DNA from: Sphingobacterium micropteri
Lineage (GTDB): Bacteria > Bacteroidota > Bacteroidia > Sphingobacteriales > Sphingobacteriaceae
Reading direction: 5' to 3'
NCBI RefSeq assembly: GCF_014692515.1
Contig: NZ_JACOIK010000019.1
Location: forward strand, 1 to 64,000
Length of the DNA stretch: 64,000 nt
The notes under the pieces are model-generated. The model was given only the letters and a program-made list of their open reading frames with translations, was not told the DNA's origin and ran no database searches. Positions 43,839 through 52,585 of the stretch are shown here, piece by piece. The first letter of the stretch is position 1. Each line of letters begins with the position of its first letter. The position numbers were made by a program, and so were the translations under genes.

Positions 43839-45545
43839 ATGCAAAGAATGAGAACAATGAAAAGAATATATACACATATACAGCACGCCGTTTGTTGGGG
43901 GATGTTGGCGTTCGCTTTCGGGTCTTGCGGCGATTTTTTGGATCGCCCGACGGTGGACAGCTATACCATCGATATCTTTTACCAAACGGATGAACAATGC
44001 TTTCAGGCCGTTAATCCAATCTATAATTCACCCTGGTACGACTACCAACGCGGATTCTTCAAGGTCGGCGAAGTGCTTTCGGGGAATTATTATATGGGCA
44101 ATTCGCCTTACCTGACTTTTACTATTAACTCTACCGATCAGGATCTCGTCAACATGTCGGCTTCATTATGGTCCGTCAACGCGTATTGTAATGGTATACT
44201 GGAAAATATTGAAGCTAAATCCGGACCTAACGTTAGCCAGGTTGTGAAGAATACCGTGAAAGGAGAGGCATTGGTTTGGAAAGCAATGGCTTACTTTTAT
44301 TTGGTCCGCACATTTGGAGCCGTGCCTATTGTTCACAACAATTCCGAAGAGATTGCAGCAGGAAACTATAACGAAGTATTTAAAGCGCCTGTAGAGGACG
44401 TGTATCAGTATATCGTAATGACCTTGGAAAAGGCTATCGAGTGGCTCCCGCTTAGCAATCGTCCGGGACGTATTGATCGCTTCAGTGCATACGCCCTGCT
44501 GTCCAAGGTCTACCTGACGAAATCAGGGTACGGACAAAGTGGTTCGCGTGATCAGACGGATTTAGACAAAGCAGCCGAATATGCGCGGAAAGTAATCGAT
44601 GAAAGCGGCCGTGTATTAGCACCAGTATATTCCGATATTTTTAGGCTGGAGAACAATTTCTCCAGTGAAAGTCTTCTTGCCTGGCACTGGGTATCATCGG
44701 AAGTGTGGACGTCACAGAACACGTTACAATCTGACTTGGCACTGACCGGGTTCTCCGAATTTGGTGATACCTGGGGAGACTGGGGCGGTCCTTCTGTCGA
44801 TCTCCAGGATGATTTTAACGAAAACGCCCTTTCATTGACGCGTAACAATGTCGATGTCCGAAGAAAAGTCACCATGATGATGTACGGTGATGTTTATGCA
44901 TATTTTTGGGCCGATCAGGGAGGATTCGATTATGCAAATTTTGCCGAAAATGTTACAGGCGAATTTCGCTCACCTACGGGAGCTAACAGTGTGAAGCACC
45001 TCGTTGGGAACAATAGCGACCACGTGGCGGGTATCGGGGCACCCATGCGGAATATGTCAACGAGTTTAAGTACCCATTTGCTGCGGTTGGCAGACGTGTA
45101 TTTAATCTATGCAGAAGCCATCATGGGAAATGCGGGTTCAACGACGGATGCCAGGGCGCTGGAGGCCTATAACGCCGTACGCAAACGAGCTGGCTTTAGT
45201 GGTAACACCAATTCCATTACCTGGCAGGACGTCTGGAAAGAAAGACGTCTGGAATTGGCCTGTGAGGGCGACCGCTGGTATGACTATGTGCGTTGGCATT
45301 ATTATGAACCCGCGGCGGCAATAGCGGAGCTAAAAGGGCAACGAAGAAGTTTTTACATAGGACTCGACGATTTCTATAAGACCGAGAGCTTTGATCCCAA
45401 CGTGACCCGTTATGATGATAATCCAGTAATCCCGAATATCACTAGTGCACATTTTCAGTTACCCTTTCCGGACACCGACCTGACGATGAACCCGAACCTG
45501 CTGAAGGATCCGGTGAAGTTTGATTTTAGCAGTATACAATATTAA
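43839..45545 (+). CDS. SusD-like lipoprotein of the mannan locus
   Basis: A 568-residue SusD family protein with lipobox FGSC (Cys30) followed by GDFLDRPTVDSYT. Family hallmarks include RLADVYLIYAEAI, WQDVWKERRLELACEGDRWYDYVRW and the C-terminal LPFPDTDLTMNPNL. It caps the adjacent SusC and binds mannan fragments. Alternative in-frame ATGs lie at 43848 and 43857; the last gives the most compact signal peptide. It is followed after 12 bases by the first surface glycan-binding protein gene. Confidence 0.95.
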   Translation: MQRMRTMKRIYTHIQHAVCWGMLAFAFGSCGDFLDRPTVDSYTIDIFYQTDEQCFQAVNPIYNSPWYDYQRGFFKVGEVLSGNYYMGNSPYLTFTINSTDQDLVNMSASLWSVNAYCNGILENIEAKSGPNVSQVVKNTVKGEALVWKAMAYFYLVRTFGAVPIVHNNSEEIAAGNYNEVFKAPVEDVYQYIVMTLEKAIEWLPLSNRPGRIDRFSAYALLSKVYLTKSGYGQSGSRDQTDLDKAAEYARKVIDESGRVLAPVYSDIFRLENNFSSESLLAWHWVSSEVWTSQNTLQSDLALTGFSEFGDTWGDWGGPSVDLQDDFNENALSLTRNNVDVRRKVTMMMYGDVYAYFWADQGGFDYANFAENVTGEFRSPTGANSVKHLVGNNSDHVAGIGAPMRNMSTSLSTHLLRLADVYLIYAEAIMGNAGSTTDARALEAYNAVRKRAGFSGNTNSITWQDVWKERRLELACEGDRWYDYVRWHYYEPAAAIAELKGQRRSFYIGLDDFYKTESFDPNVTRYDDNPVIPNITSAHFQLPFPDTDLTMNPNLLKDPVKFDFSSIQY

Positions 45546-45557
45546 ACCTGAGAAGAC

Positions 45558-46802
45558 ATGAAAACAATTTATAAAACAATGTCGAAGATAGGTATAGCAT
45601 GTGTAGTTCTATTCCTTTTATTGTCGGTAAATGCTTGTAAGGATGATACGGCGATGTTTGAACTTGAAGATGGTATACCCACCATTCGCTATGTGCGTGT
45701 GCCAGACGAGAACGTAAGTGATTCGCTTCTGACGAGTGCCTTCTTAGGTAACAGTATAGCTATCATCGGGGAAAATATGAAAAGTGTGTCTGAGATTTGG
45801 TTTAACGATCAAAAAGCAGTACTGAACACGAGTTTTATGACGGACGAGGTTATTATTGTATCGGTACCACAAGGCATACCAGAACACGTTACCGATAAGA
45901 TTTATTTTGTAAATAGCTCGAAGCAGGATACCGTGTCGCACGGCTTTAACGTATTGGTTCCTCCACCGGCAGTCGTGGCGATGGAATGTGAATACGTGCC
46001 GGAAGGCGAAATCGCTGTACTGAAAGGCAATTATTTTCTTTCGACGGCGACACACGACCATCCGGTGGTGGTATTTTCGCCCAATATAGAGGCAACGGAA
46101 ATCGTATCGTATTCACTGACAGATATTCAGGTGGTCGTGCCTGCAGGGGCGACGGAAGGACCAGTTTCTGTGCAGTCGCGTTATGGAACGGCGCGATCTA
46201 CCTTCCATTTTAGAGATACCCGCGGAATGATTACAAATTATGATGCCGATTATCCGATTGTGAACAGTTGGGGCCGAACTGGAAGACTCGAAAACGATCC
46301 TGCCTTTGCATTATCCGGAAACTACCTGAAGTTGTCGGGCTCATTTGCCGAGCCGACGGAATGGAGTGCTGCGAGCGAGAATGACGGACTTAGCCATTAT
46401 TGGGGGAATGAAAACGGGCATACGGGTGCGATTTTCGACGGCAATCCAGAAGAAATGGTGATGAAATTTGAAGCGTACGTTCCAAACCGATGGAGTGCAG
46501 TGGGCCTTTCCTTTATTTTTGCGGCTACCGGTACGACGAATGGTCCGCTCTACGAGGATGCTAAACCACGTGGAATATGGATGCCATGGAGAAATACGGG
46601 AGCTTACCAAACCGATGGCTGGGTAACCGTTGTGATTCCACTTTCGGAGTTTAAGTACAACGGAGCAGGGTCGTCTTTGAACGTCTTGCCGGAGGCTTTT
46701 GACAACCTGAATATTTTCTTGGCTAACCGTGGATTAGTGTATGTAGGAACGGCATCCGACCCGGTGATTTTAATGGATAATTTGAGAATTGTGCCACAGT
46801 AA
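45558..46802 (+). CDS. Surface glycan-binding lipoprotein with two IPT/TIG domains (SGBP-B type)
   Basis: A 414-residue lipoprotein (lipobox SVNAC, Cys27) right after SusD. Two immunoglobulin-like IPT/TIG modules (about 40-130 and 135-215, the second ending VSVQSRYG) hold out a C-terminal beta-sandwich (about 220-414) beginning NYDADYPIVNSWGRTG with SGNYLKLSGS. That C-terminal module is homologous to the end of the next protein and to the SGBP_B glycan-binding domain family. It has no catalytic signature, so it should present beta-mannan to the surface enzymes and SusCD. Aromatic residues that could bind sugar (several Trp in WSAASENDGLSHYW, PRGIWMPWR) are plentiful. Confidence 0.82.
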   Translation: MKTIYKTMSKIGIACVVLFLLLSVNACKDDTAMFELEDGIPTIRYVRVPDENVSDSLLTSAFLGNSIAIIGENMKSVSEIWFNDQKAVLNTSFMTDEVIIVSVPQGIPEHVTDKIYFVNSSKQDTVSHGFNVLVPPPAVVAMECEYVPEGEIAVLKGNYFLSTATHDHPVVVFSPNIEATEIVSYSLTDIQVVVPAGATEGPVSVQSRYGTARSTFHFRDTRGMITNYDADYPIVNSWGRTGRLENDPAFALSGNYLKLSGSFAEPTEWSAASENDGLSHYWGNENGHTGAIFDGNPEEMVMKFEAYVPNRWSAVGLSFIFAATGTTNGPLYEDAKPRGIWMPWRNTGAYQTDGWVTVVIPLSEFKYNGAGSSLNVLPEAFDNLNIFLANRGLVYVGTASDPVILMDNLRIVPQ

Positions 46803-46814
46803 CCTAAAATAACG

Positions 46815-48926
46815 ATGATGACAGTCTTTAAAATAAAAAAATACCGATTGGCTCGTTGGCTAGTCTGTTTGCTGATCGGGGGGCTATTCTTCACCTCTTG
46901 TGAAAAAGAAGAACAAGCGGCAGGTGAAGATACTGTACAACTTGAGGTTTTTGGGCCATCGCCGGCCTTGCGCGGCAGCGACATTCGGTTTATCGGAAAC
47001 GGAATGGATAAAGTAAAAGCCGTGGTGTTGGCAGATGGCACGGAGATTACGGAAATTATCGTCGTAAACTCCGGTGAGATCAAGATAACCATACCGCAAG
47101 AAGCACCGCCAGGACATCTCGTCCTAAAGTATGACGGTGGGGAAATAAGGACAAAAACGCCACTAACGTATTCGGAGCCTATTGCGATAAATAAGATAGC
47201 GCCTATGCAAGTTAGAGCTGGTGACATATTTGTCATCGAAGGGGACTATTTAAACCTGATTGCGCAGGTCATATTTGCGAAAGGTGTGGCGGTAGATAGT
47301 GTAGACTTCATGAGCCGGTCGCGGTATAAGATTGAAGTAGCCGTTCCTCGGGAAGCACAGACAGGTTTGGTCAGTGTCTCCAACGGAGCTGAGGTTCCTA
47401 TCTTAGTTTATGCAGAAGAGGAGGTAGAAGTAGTAGTGCCCACAGTGCTATCTATTGCGCCTAACCCCGTAAAACCGGGGAAAGGATTGCTGATTACCGG
47501 AACTGATTTTCAGTTGGTTGAATCTATACTTTTTCCAGAGAATATCGCGGTAGGCGAGTTTACCATTAATGAATCGTATACGGAAATCAAGGTGGATGTG
47601 CCGCAAGAGGCAAAAGAGGGGCCGGTCAAGTTGTTGTCGTATTCCGGCCTGGAAATCCTTTCGGACGAATTGGGCTTGTTGGCTCCTGAGATTGAAAGTA
47701 TAGCACCTAACCCCGTAAAGAGTGGCACAAAATTGGTCATAATGGGGGAAAATTTAGATCTAGTTACTTCCATCATCTTTTCCGGTGATGCGGAAGGAGA
47801 AATCGTGGCGCAGTCTGCAACAAAGCTTGAGGTCAACGTTCCGCTGTCTGCGAAAGATGGTGAGCTTGTTCTAAGTACGCATTCGGGCAAGACGGCAACG
47901 GCTGCCGTTACCTTGGTACGACCAACGGTTAGCAGCTTAAACCCGACGAATTTGATGGCAGGGAACGAACTGACTATCACGGGAACACATCTCGACTTGG
48001 TACGAAAAGTGGTATTTGGTGGAGGGCACGTTGTTGATGATATACAGGCTACGTCCGCTACCACGCTGCGTGTGCAGGTACCCATGTCGGCAGAATCCGG
48101 TGTTATAACTTTAGTAACAGCGAATGGAACAGAGGTGAAATCATCGATGTCGCTGGCTGTAACATCACCGAACATACCTGTTATCACCAAAATCTCAACA
48201 TCGGCCAAACCGGGAGAATTGATCCGAATTGAAGGTACGAAGTTACATTTGGTAGAGAGTGTCTATTTTCAGGATAATGTAAAAGGAACGCGATACGGAA
48301 TGCGTAACGAAAGTCTGATAGAGGTATACATTCCACAAAATGCCGTTAAAGGAAAAGTCAAATTGAAGCTTGTTACATTCGACGGTAAGGAAGTAGAATC
48401 ACCGATATTTACCATTTCAGGTGTTGACCCGGTAGTTGACCCTAGCTATGTGTTTTTTGATTTTGACTCGAAAGGAAGTTGGTGGGGATCGCATGGGCAG
48501 GTGGAAAATGAGCCAAACTTATCTATCAGCGGCAATTATTTTCGAGTTAATAAGCAATTGGCAGGCGGATGGGATGATTTCTTCTGGCGGAATGGACGCG
48601 ACAATTTCAAAACCGATGGAGTTTCCGTGGCAGAATGGGCGATAAAAATGGATGTGAATGTATTAGGTGGTACGACACAGGCACTAAAATTCCGGTTGAA
48701 TGGTGCAGACGGCGATTTCTGGGCGATTATCCCGCCGTTGGCTAACCAAGGGGGGTGGTATACCGTCACGATTCCATTAACAGACTTTAGAGATGGTGAC
48801 GGAACAGGTAGTGGCCGACTTCCAAATGTGCAGAATATTGATCAGGATTTTGGAATGGCGACAAATGGCGCTGCTGGCATGTTGAATATCGCGATAGACA
48901 ATATCCGGTTTGAGAAAATAAAATAG
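46815..48926 (+). CDS. Surface glycan-binding lipoprotein with six IPT/TIG domains
   Basis: A 703-residue lipoprotein (lipobox FFTSC, Cys29). Six successive IPT/TIG modules of about 80 residues can be traced by their repeated starts (SIAPNPVKPGKGLLITG, SIAPNPVKSGTKLVIMG, SLNPTNLMAGNELTITG) and ends (VPQEAKEGPV, VPLSAKDGEL, VPMSAESGVI). A C-terminal binding domain of about 165 residues (FFDFDSKGSWWGSHGQ, ISGNYFRVN, PLANQGGWYTVTIPL) resembles that of the preceding protein. The long stalk should carry the glycan-binding head well beyond SusD and the partner protein. It starts 12 bases after the previous stop. Confidence 0.82.
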   Translation: MMTVFKIKKYRLARWLVCLLIGGLFFTSCEKEEQAAGEDTVQLEVFGPSPALRGSDIRFIGNGMDKVKAVVLADGTEITEIIVVNSGEIKITIPQEAPPGHLVLKYDGGEIRTKTPLTYSEPIAINKIAPMQVRAGDIFVIEGDYLNLIAQVIFAKGVAVDSVDFMSRSRYKIEVAVPREAQTGLVSVSNGAEVPILVYAEEEVEVVVPTVLSIAPNPVKPGKGLLITGTDFQLVESILFPENIAVGEFTINESYTEIKVDVPQEAKEGPVKLLSYSGLEILSDELGLLAPEIESIAPNPVKSGTKLVIMGENLDLVTSIIFSGDAEGEIVAQSATKLEVNVPLSAKDGELVLSTHSGKTATAAVTLVRPTVSSLNPTNLMAGNELTITGTHLDLVRKVVFGGGHVVDDIQATSATTLRVQVPMSAESGVITLVTANGTEVKSSMSLAVTSPNIPVITKISTSAKPGELIRIEGTKLHLVESVYFQDNVKGTRYGMRNESLIEVYIPQNAVKGKVKLKLVTFDGKEVESPIFTISGVDPVVDPSYVFFDFDSKGSWWGSHGQVENEPNLSISGNYFRVNKQLAGGWDDFFWRNGRDNFKTDGVSVAEWAIKMDVNVLGGTTQALKFRLNGADGDFWAIIPPLANQGGWYTVTIPLTDFRDGDGTGSGRLPNVQNIDQDFGMATNGAAGMLNIAIDNIRFEKIK

Positions 48927-48952
48927 AATCCTTTAAAAAGACGATTATATTT

Positions 48953-50317
48953 ATGGAGAATAAACGGTGCGCGTTATGGCTGTATATTGTTTTCTTATCG
49001 TTTAGCTGTTCCAAAGGCAATCCAAACCAGGAGATAACGGATGCCCCCCAGCCCCTTTTGATTTCTTCCTCTGTAAAAGATGGCGCGGACGACGTACCTA
49101 TCGGGGAGAATACCATTGTCCTGCAGTTTGACCAGAATATTGTGCTGGACCAACAACACGGCATACAACTCAACGGACAAACTGTGGAACAGGTGTATGC
49201 GGCTTTCAAAGAGCTGAAAATAACCGTTCACTTACAGCGTGGAACACGTTATACGCTGAACATCCCCGAACAGACCATAAAAGGCCCTAGGGGGGTGTTT
49301 GCAGCGGAAATACAATTGTCCTTTACGACCGATGACTTTCATGATCCAGATATCGGTACGGCTTTGGTAACCCCAAATGCCAGTGCGCAAGCAAGGAAGG
49401 TATACGACTTTTTGCGCGAGCAGTATGGGGCGAAAATGATATCGGGTGCCATGGCGAACGTCAACTGGAACAGCAACGAAGCCGAATGGGTATACCAGCA
49501 TACGGGAAAATATCCTGCATTAAATTGTTTTGATTACCTACACTTATACGCTTCGCCTGCCGATTGGATCAACTACGAAAACACACAGGTAGTCGAAGAT
49601 TGGTGGCATAGTAGGGGATTGGTGGCCGCTTCTTGGCACTGGAACGTACCGGCGTACGAAGGAAGTGCCGATTATCACTTCTATACCAAAGATACTCGTT
49701 TTGATATCTCCAAGGCAGTTATTAGCGGAACCTACGAAAACACGTTTGTTAGGGCCGACTTGGAACGCATGGCGAATCATCTTATCCTTTTGCAGGATAA
49801 GCACATTCCCGTTTTGTGGCGGCCGCTACACGAAGCTTCGGGAAAATGGTTTTGGTGGGGAGCGAAAACGGCAGAAGACTACCGAAAACTGTGGATAATG
49901 ATGTTTGAAATCTTCCAAGAGAAAGGACTAAATAACCTTATCTGGATTTGGACGAGCCAAGGTGATGATGCAGCGTGGTACCCGGGAGATGATTATGTGG
50001 ATATGATTGGATGCGACCTTTACGAAAAACCAAATGCGAACGAAATCGCTGCCTTGTATGCGTCGTTGCAAAAGGAGTATCCGAATAAGATGTTGACACT
50101 AAGTGAGTTTGGAGGAGTGGCAGACTTGTCGACACAGTGGAATAGCGGGGCGAAATGGTCTTGGGCAATGCCCTGGTATGATTATGACCGAACCAAAAAC
50201 ATGTCCGGATCGGAGTTTAATAAGGAAGGGCATATGCACGCCGATATCGATTATTGGAATCGTGTATTGGCAGATGAACGAACGATTACCCGAGACGAGA
50301 TGCCGGACTTACGTTAA
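48953..50317 (+). CDS. GH26 endo-beta-1,4-mannanase, lipoprotein with Ig-like N-terminal domain
   Basis: A 454-residue retaining mannanase that should cut beta-mannan backbones at the surface. Lipobox SFSC (Cys19). Residues about 35-127 form a Big_5/SbsA-type Ig-like module (VPIGENTIVLQFDQNI, RGTRYTLNIPEQTIKG), probably a spacer. The GH26 TIM barrel spans about 145-450 with acid/base Glu294 (WRPLHEASGKWFWWG) and nucleophile Glu385 (LTLSEFGG). A KMISGAMANVNW start and IWIWTSQGDD are also family features. It lies 26 bases after the binding-protein gene and 30 before GH5. Confidence 0.92.
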   Translation: MENKRCALWLYIVFLSFSCSKGNPNQEITDAPQPLLISSSVKDGADDVPIGENTIVLQFDQNIVLDQQHGIQLNGQTVEQVYAAFKELKITVHLQRGTRYTLNIPEQTIKGPRGVFAAEIQLSFTTDDFHDPDIGTALVTPNASAQARKVYDFLREQYGAKMISGAMANVNWNSNEAEWVYQHTGKYPALNCFDYLHLYASPADWINYENTQVVEDWWHSRGLVAASWHWNVPAYEGSADYHFYTKDTRFDISKAVISGTYENTFVRADLERMANHLILLQDKHIPVLWRPLHEASGKWFWWGAKTAEDYRKLWIMMFEIFQEKGLNNLIWIWTSQGDDAAWYPGDDYVDMIGCDLYEKPNANEIAALYASLQKEYPNKMLTLSEFGGVADLSTQWNSGAKWSWAMPWYDYDRTKNMSGSEFNKEGHMHADIDYWNRVLADERTITRDEMPDLR

Positions 50318-50347
50318 GAATGGATTCGTCTTATAAAAATAAAACGT

Positions 50348-51367
50348 ATGAAGAACTATTTGTTTAAAGCCGTAAAGGCGTTATTTTGGAGTGCAGGGGT
50401 ATGGTTTCTTGTCAGTGGATGTTCCGCTGGAACATCGAACACCATATCGGAACGTGAAGAAGCTCCGGCGACTGTGGTGGAGGAGCATGGGCAGCTATCT
50501 GTGCAAGGGGTAACCCTGCACGACCAGCATGGCCGGCCGGTTGTATTGCGTGGTGTGAGCTTGGGCTGGCATAACTGGTGGCCGCGCTTTTATCAAATAG
50601 AAACCGTAGGATGGCTGGCACAAGATTGGAATATATCCGTTATCAGGGCCGCAATTGGTGTCGGACCGGAAGGGTCTTACCTTGACAACCCAGCGTTTGC
50701 ACTTGACTGCCTATATCAGGTTGTAGATGCGGCCATCGCGGAGGGAATTTATGTTATCGTAGATTGGCATAGCCATGAAATTCATACCGACGAAGCAAAG
50801 GATTTCTTTAAGAAAGTGGCCACGAAATACCAGGAATACCCAAATCTGATCTACGAGATATACAATGAACCCGTAGAAGATAGTTGGGCAGAGGTTAAGC
50901 ACTATGCGGAGGAAGTCATTGCGGAAATTAGAAAGATTAATAGCGAGGCAATCATCTTAGTGGGATGTCCGCATTGGGATCAAGATATTCATCTTGTAGC
51001 CGAAGATCCGATACAGGGCTATGATAACATCATGTATACTGTCCATTTCTATGCGGCCACCCATAAGCAGTATCTGCGGGATCGCACGGATGAAGCAATG
51101 GCCAAAGGTATTCCGGTTTTCATATCCGAATGTGCGGGAATGGAAGCCACCGGCGACGGACCGATCGATCACGAAGAGTGGCAACGTTGGGTTTCGTGGA
51201 TGGATGACAAGAAATTAAGTTGGGCGGCTTGGTCTATCGCCGATAAAAATGAAACTTGTTCCATGATCCGCGATTCGCAAGCGCCTCGGGCATCTTGGAG
51301 TGAAGATGATTTGAAGGAATGGGGAAAGACTGTCCGAAGCGAGTTGAAAAAAGGAAAGTCGAACTAA
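50348..51367 (+). CDS. GH5 endo-beta-1,4-glucanase/mannanase lipoprotein
   Basis: A 339-residue retaining GH5 enzyme with lipobox VSGC (Cys25), so surface or outer-membrane anchored. Acid/base Glu174 is in EIYNEPV and nucleophile Glu261 in FISECAG; VLRGVSLGWHNWWP, IVDWHSH and YTVHFYAATHK are the usual barrel motifs. The pattern (VQGVTLHDQHGRPVVLRGVSL, NEPV, GDGPIDHEEW) resembles subfamily GH5_2, mostly endo-glucanases, more than the classical mannanase subfamilies. This suggests attack on glucose-containing stretches of glucomannan, but subfamily assignment from memory is uncertain. It lies 9 bases before the GH130 gene. Confidence 0.85.
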   Translation: MKNYLFKAVKALFWSAGVWFLVSGCSAGTSNTISEREEAPATVVEEHGQLSVQGVTLHDQHGRPVVLRGVSLGWHNWWPRFYQIETVGWLAQDWNISVIRAAIGVGPEGSYLDNPAFALDCLYQVVDAAIAEGIYVIVDWHSHEIHTDEAKDFFKKVATKYQEYPNLIYEIYNEPVEDSWAEVKHYAEEVIAEIRKINSEAIILVGCPHWDQDIHLVAEDPIQGYDNIMYTVHFYAATHKQYLRDRTDEAMAKGIPVFISECAGMEATGDGPIDHEEWQRWVSWMDDKKLSWAAWSIADKNETCSMIRDSQAPRASWSEDDLKEWGKTVRSELKKGKSN

Positions 51368-51376
51368 GATGATACG

Positions 51377-52585
51377 ATGAACGATTTATTTGCTACGCGC
51401 GTTGCAGCCATGCATGCAGCACACCAACAATTGATCAATCGGAAAAATGAGCCGATTTTACATGGCAATGGAGTCTTTGAACGTTATCGATATCCAGTGC
51501 TTACGGCAGAGCATACACCGGTTTTCTGGCGCTACGATCTCTCGCGGGATACCAATCCTTATTTTATGGAACGGTTTGGCATCAACGCAACGTTCAATGC
51601 CGGAGCCATCCGGTGGAAAGAGAAATTTGTACTCGTCGTACGGGTTGAGGGAAATGATCGTAAGTCTTTTTTTGCGATCGCCGAGAGTCCTACCGGCGTC
51701 GATAATTTTGTTTTTTGGAACCACCCTATCGCAATTCCCGAACTGGATGATCCGGACGTCAATGTGTATGATATGCGTCTCACGGCGCACGAGGATGGAT
51801 GGATATACGGGCTGTTTTGTACCGAACGGAAAGATCCCAATGCACAAGCCGGAGATCTATCGACGGCTGTGGCTTCAGCGGGCATTGTCCGGAGCAAAGA
51901 TCTCGTGGTATGGGAAAGGTTGCCGGATCTACAATCCAAAAGCCAGCAGCGAAACGTCGTACTCCATCCCGCCTTTGTAAAAGGAAAATATGCCTTGTAC
52001 ACACGCCCGCAGGATGGCTTTATTGATGCCGGAAATGGCGGTGGAATTGGGTGGGCATTGGTGGACAGTATGGAACATGCGGTAATAACGGAGGAGCGTA
52101 TACTGAACCATCGGTTTTACCATACCATAAAGGAGATGAAGAACGGAGAGGGTCCCGCCCCGCTCAAAACACCCAAAGGTTGGTTGCACCTGGCGCATGG
52201 TGTCCGTAGCTGTGCCGCAGGGCTTCGTTATGTTTTGTACTTATATCTGACCGACCTGGATCAACCGGACAAACTGATCGCCGAACCAGCCGGGTATTTT
52301 ATGGCACCGGAAGGTGAAGAGCGGATCGGGGATGTGTCCAATGTGCTTTTTTCGAACGGTTGGATAACGGATGAAGAAGGAAAAGTGTATATTTATTACG
52401 CCTCTAGTGATACTCGTATGCATGTGGCTGTGTCCAGTATAGACAGATTATTGGATTACTGTTTGCACACTGCTGCAGACGGGTATCGTTCGGCCACATC
52501 CGTACAGGTGTTGACGGATCTGATTAATAAAAATAGCAACTTAAGGCTCAACCCCAGTATATGGAAAGCAACCGGATCAGTGTAA
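51377..52585 (+). CDS. GH130 4-O-beta-D-mannosyl-D-glucose phosphorylase
   Basis: Phosphorolyses Man-beta-1,4-Glc to mannose 1-phosphate and glucose, saving one ATP. The 402-residue protein has no signal peptide and should be cytosolic. GH130_1 signatures: GINATFNAGAI, DPDVNVYDMRLT (general acid Asp132, equal to Asp131 of the B. fragilis enzyme) and RNVVLHPAFV. Length agrees with characterised mannosylglucose phosphorylases. Its substrate is usually made from mannobiose by an epimerase, but no epimerase gene is near. Its last 25 bases overlap the transporter gene in another frame. Confidence 0.9.
   Translation: MNDLFATRVAAMHAAHQQLINRKNEPILHGNGVFERYRYPVLTAEHTPVFWRYDLSRDTNPYFMERFGINATFNAGAIRWKEKFVLVVRVEGNDRKSFFAIAESPTGVDNFVFWNHPIAIPELDDPDVNVYDMRLTAHEDGWIYGLFCTERKDPNAQAGDLSTAVASAGIVRSKDLVVWERLPDLQSKSQQRNVVLHPAFVKGKYALYTRPQDGFIDAGNGGGIGWALVDSMEHAVITEERILNHRFYHTIKEMKNGEGPAPLKTPKGWLHLAHGVRSCAAGLRYVLYLYLTDLDQPDKLIAEPAGYFMAPEGEERIGDVSNVLFSNGWITDEEGKVYIYYASSDTRMHVAVSSIDRLLDYCLHTAADGYRSATSVQVLTDLINKNSNLRLNPSIWKATGSV

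Noticed and set aside
50348..51367. Assigning the GH5 gene as a classical endo-mannanase from its neighbourhood alone.
   Set aside because: Sequence pattern looks closer to endo-glucanase-type GH5_2, so only a broad GH5 call is supported.
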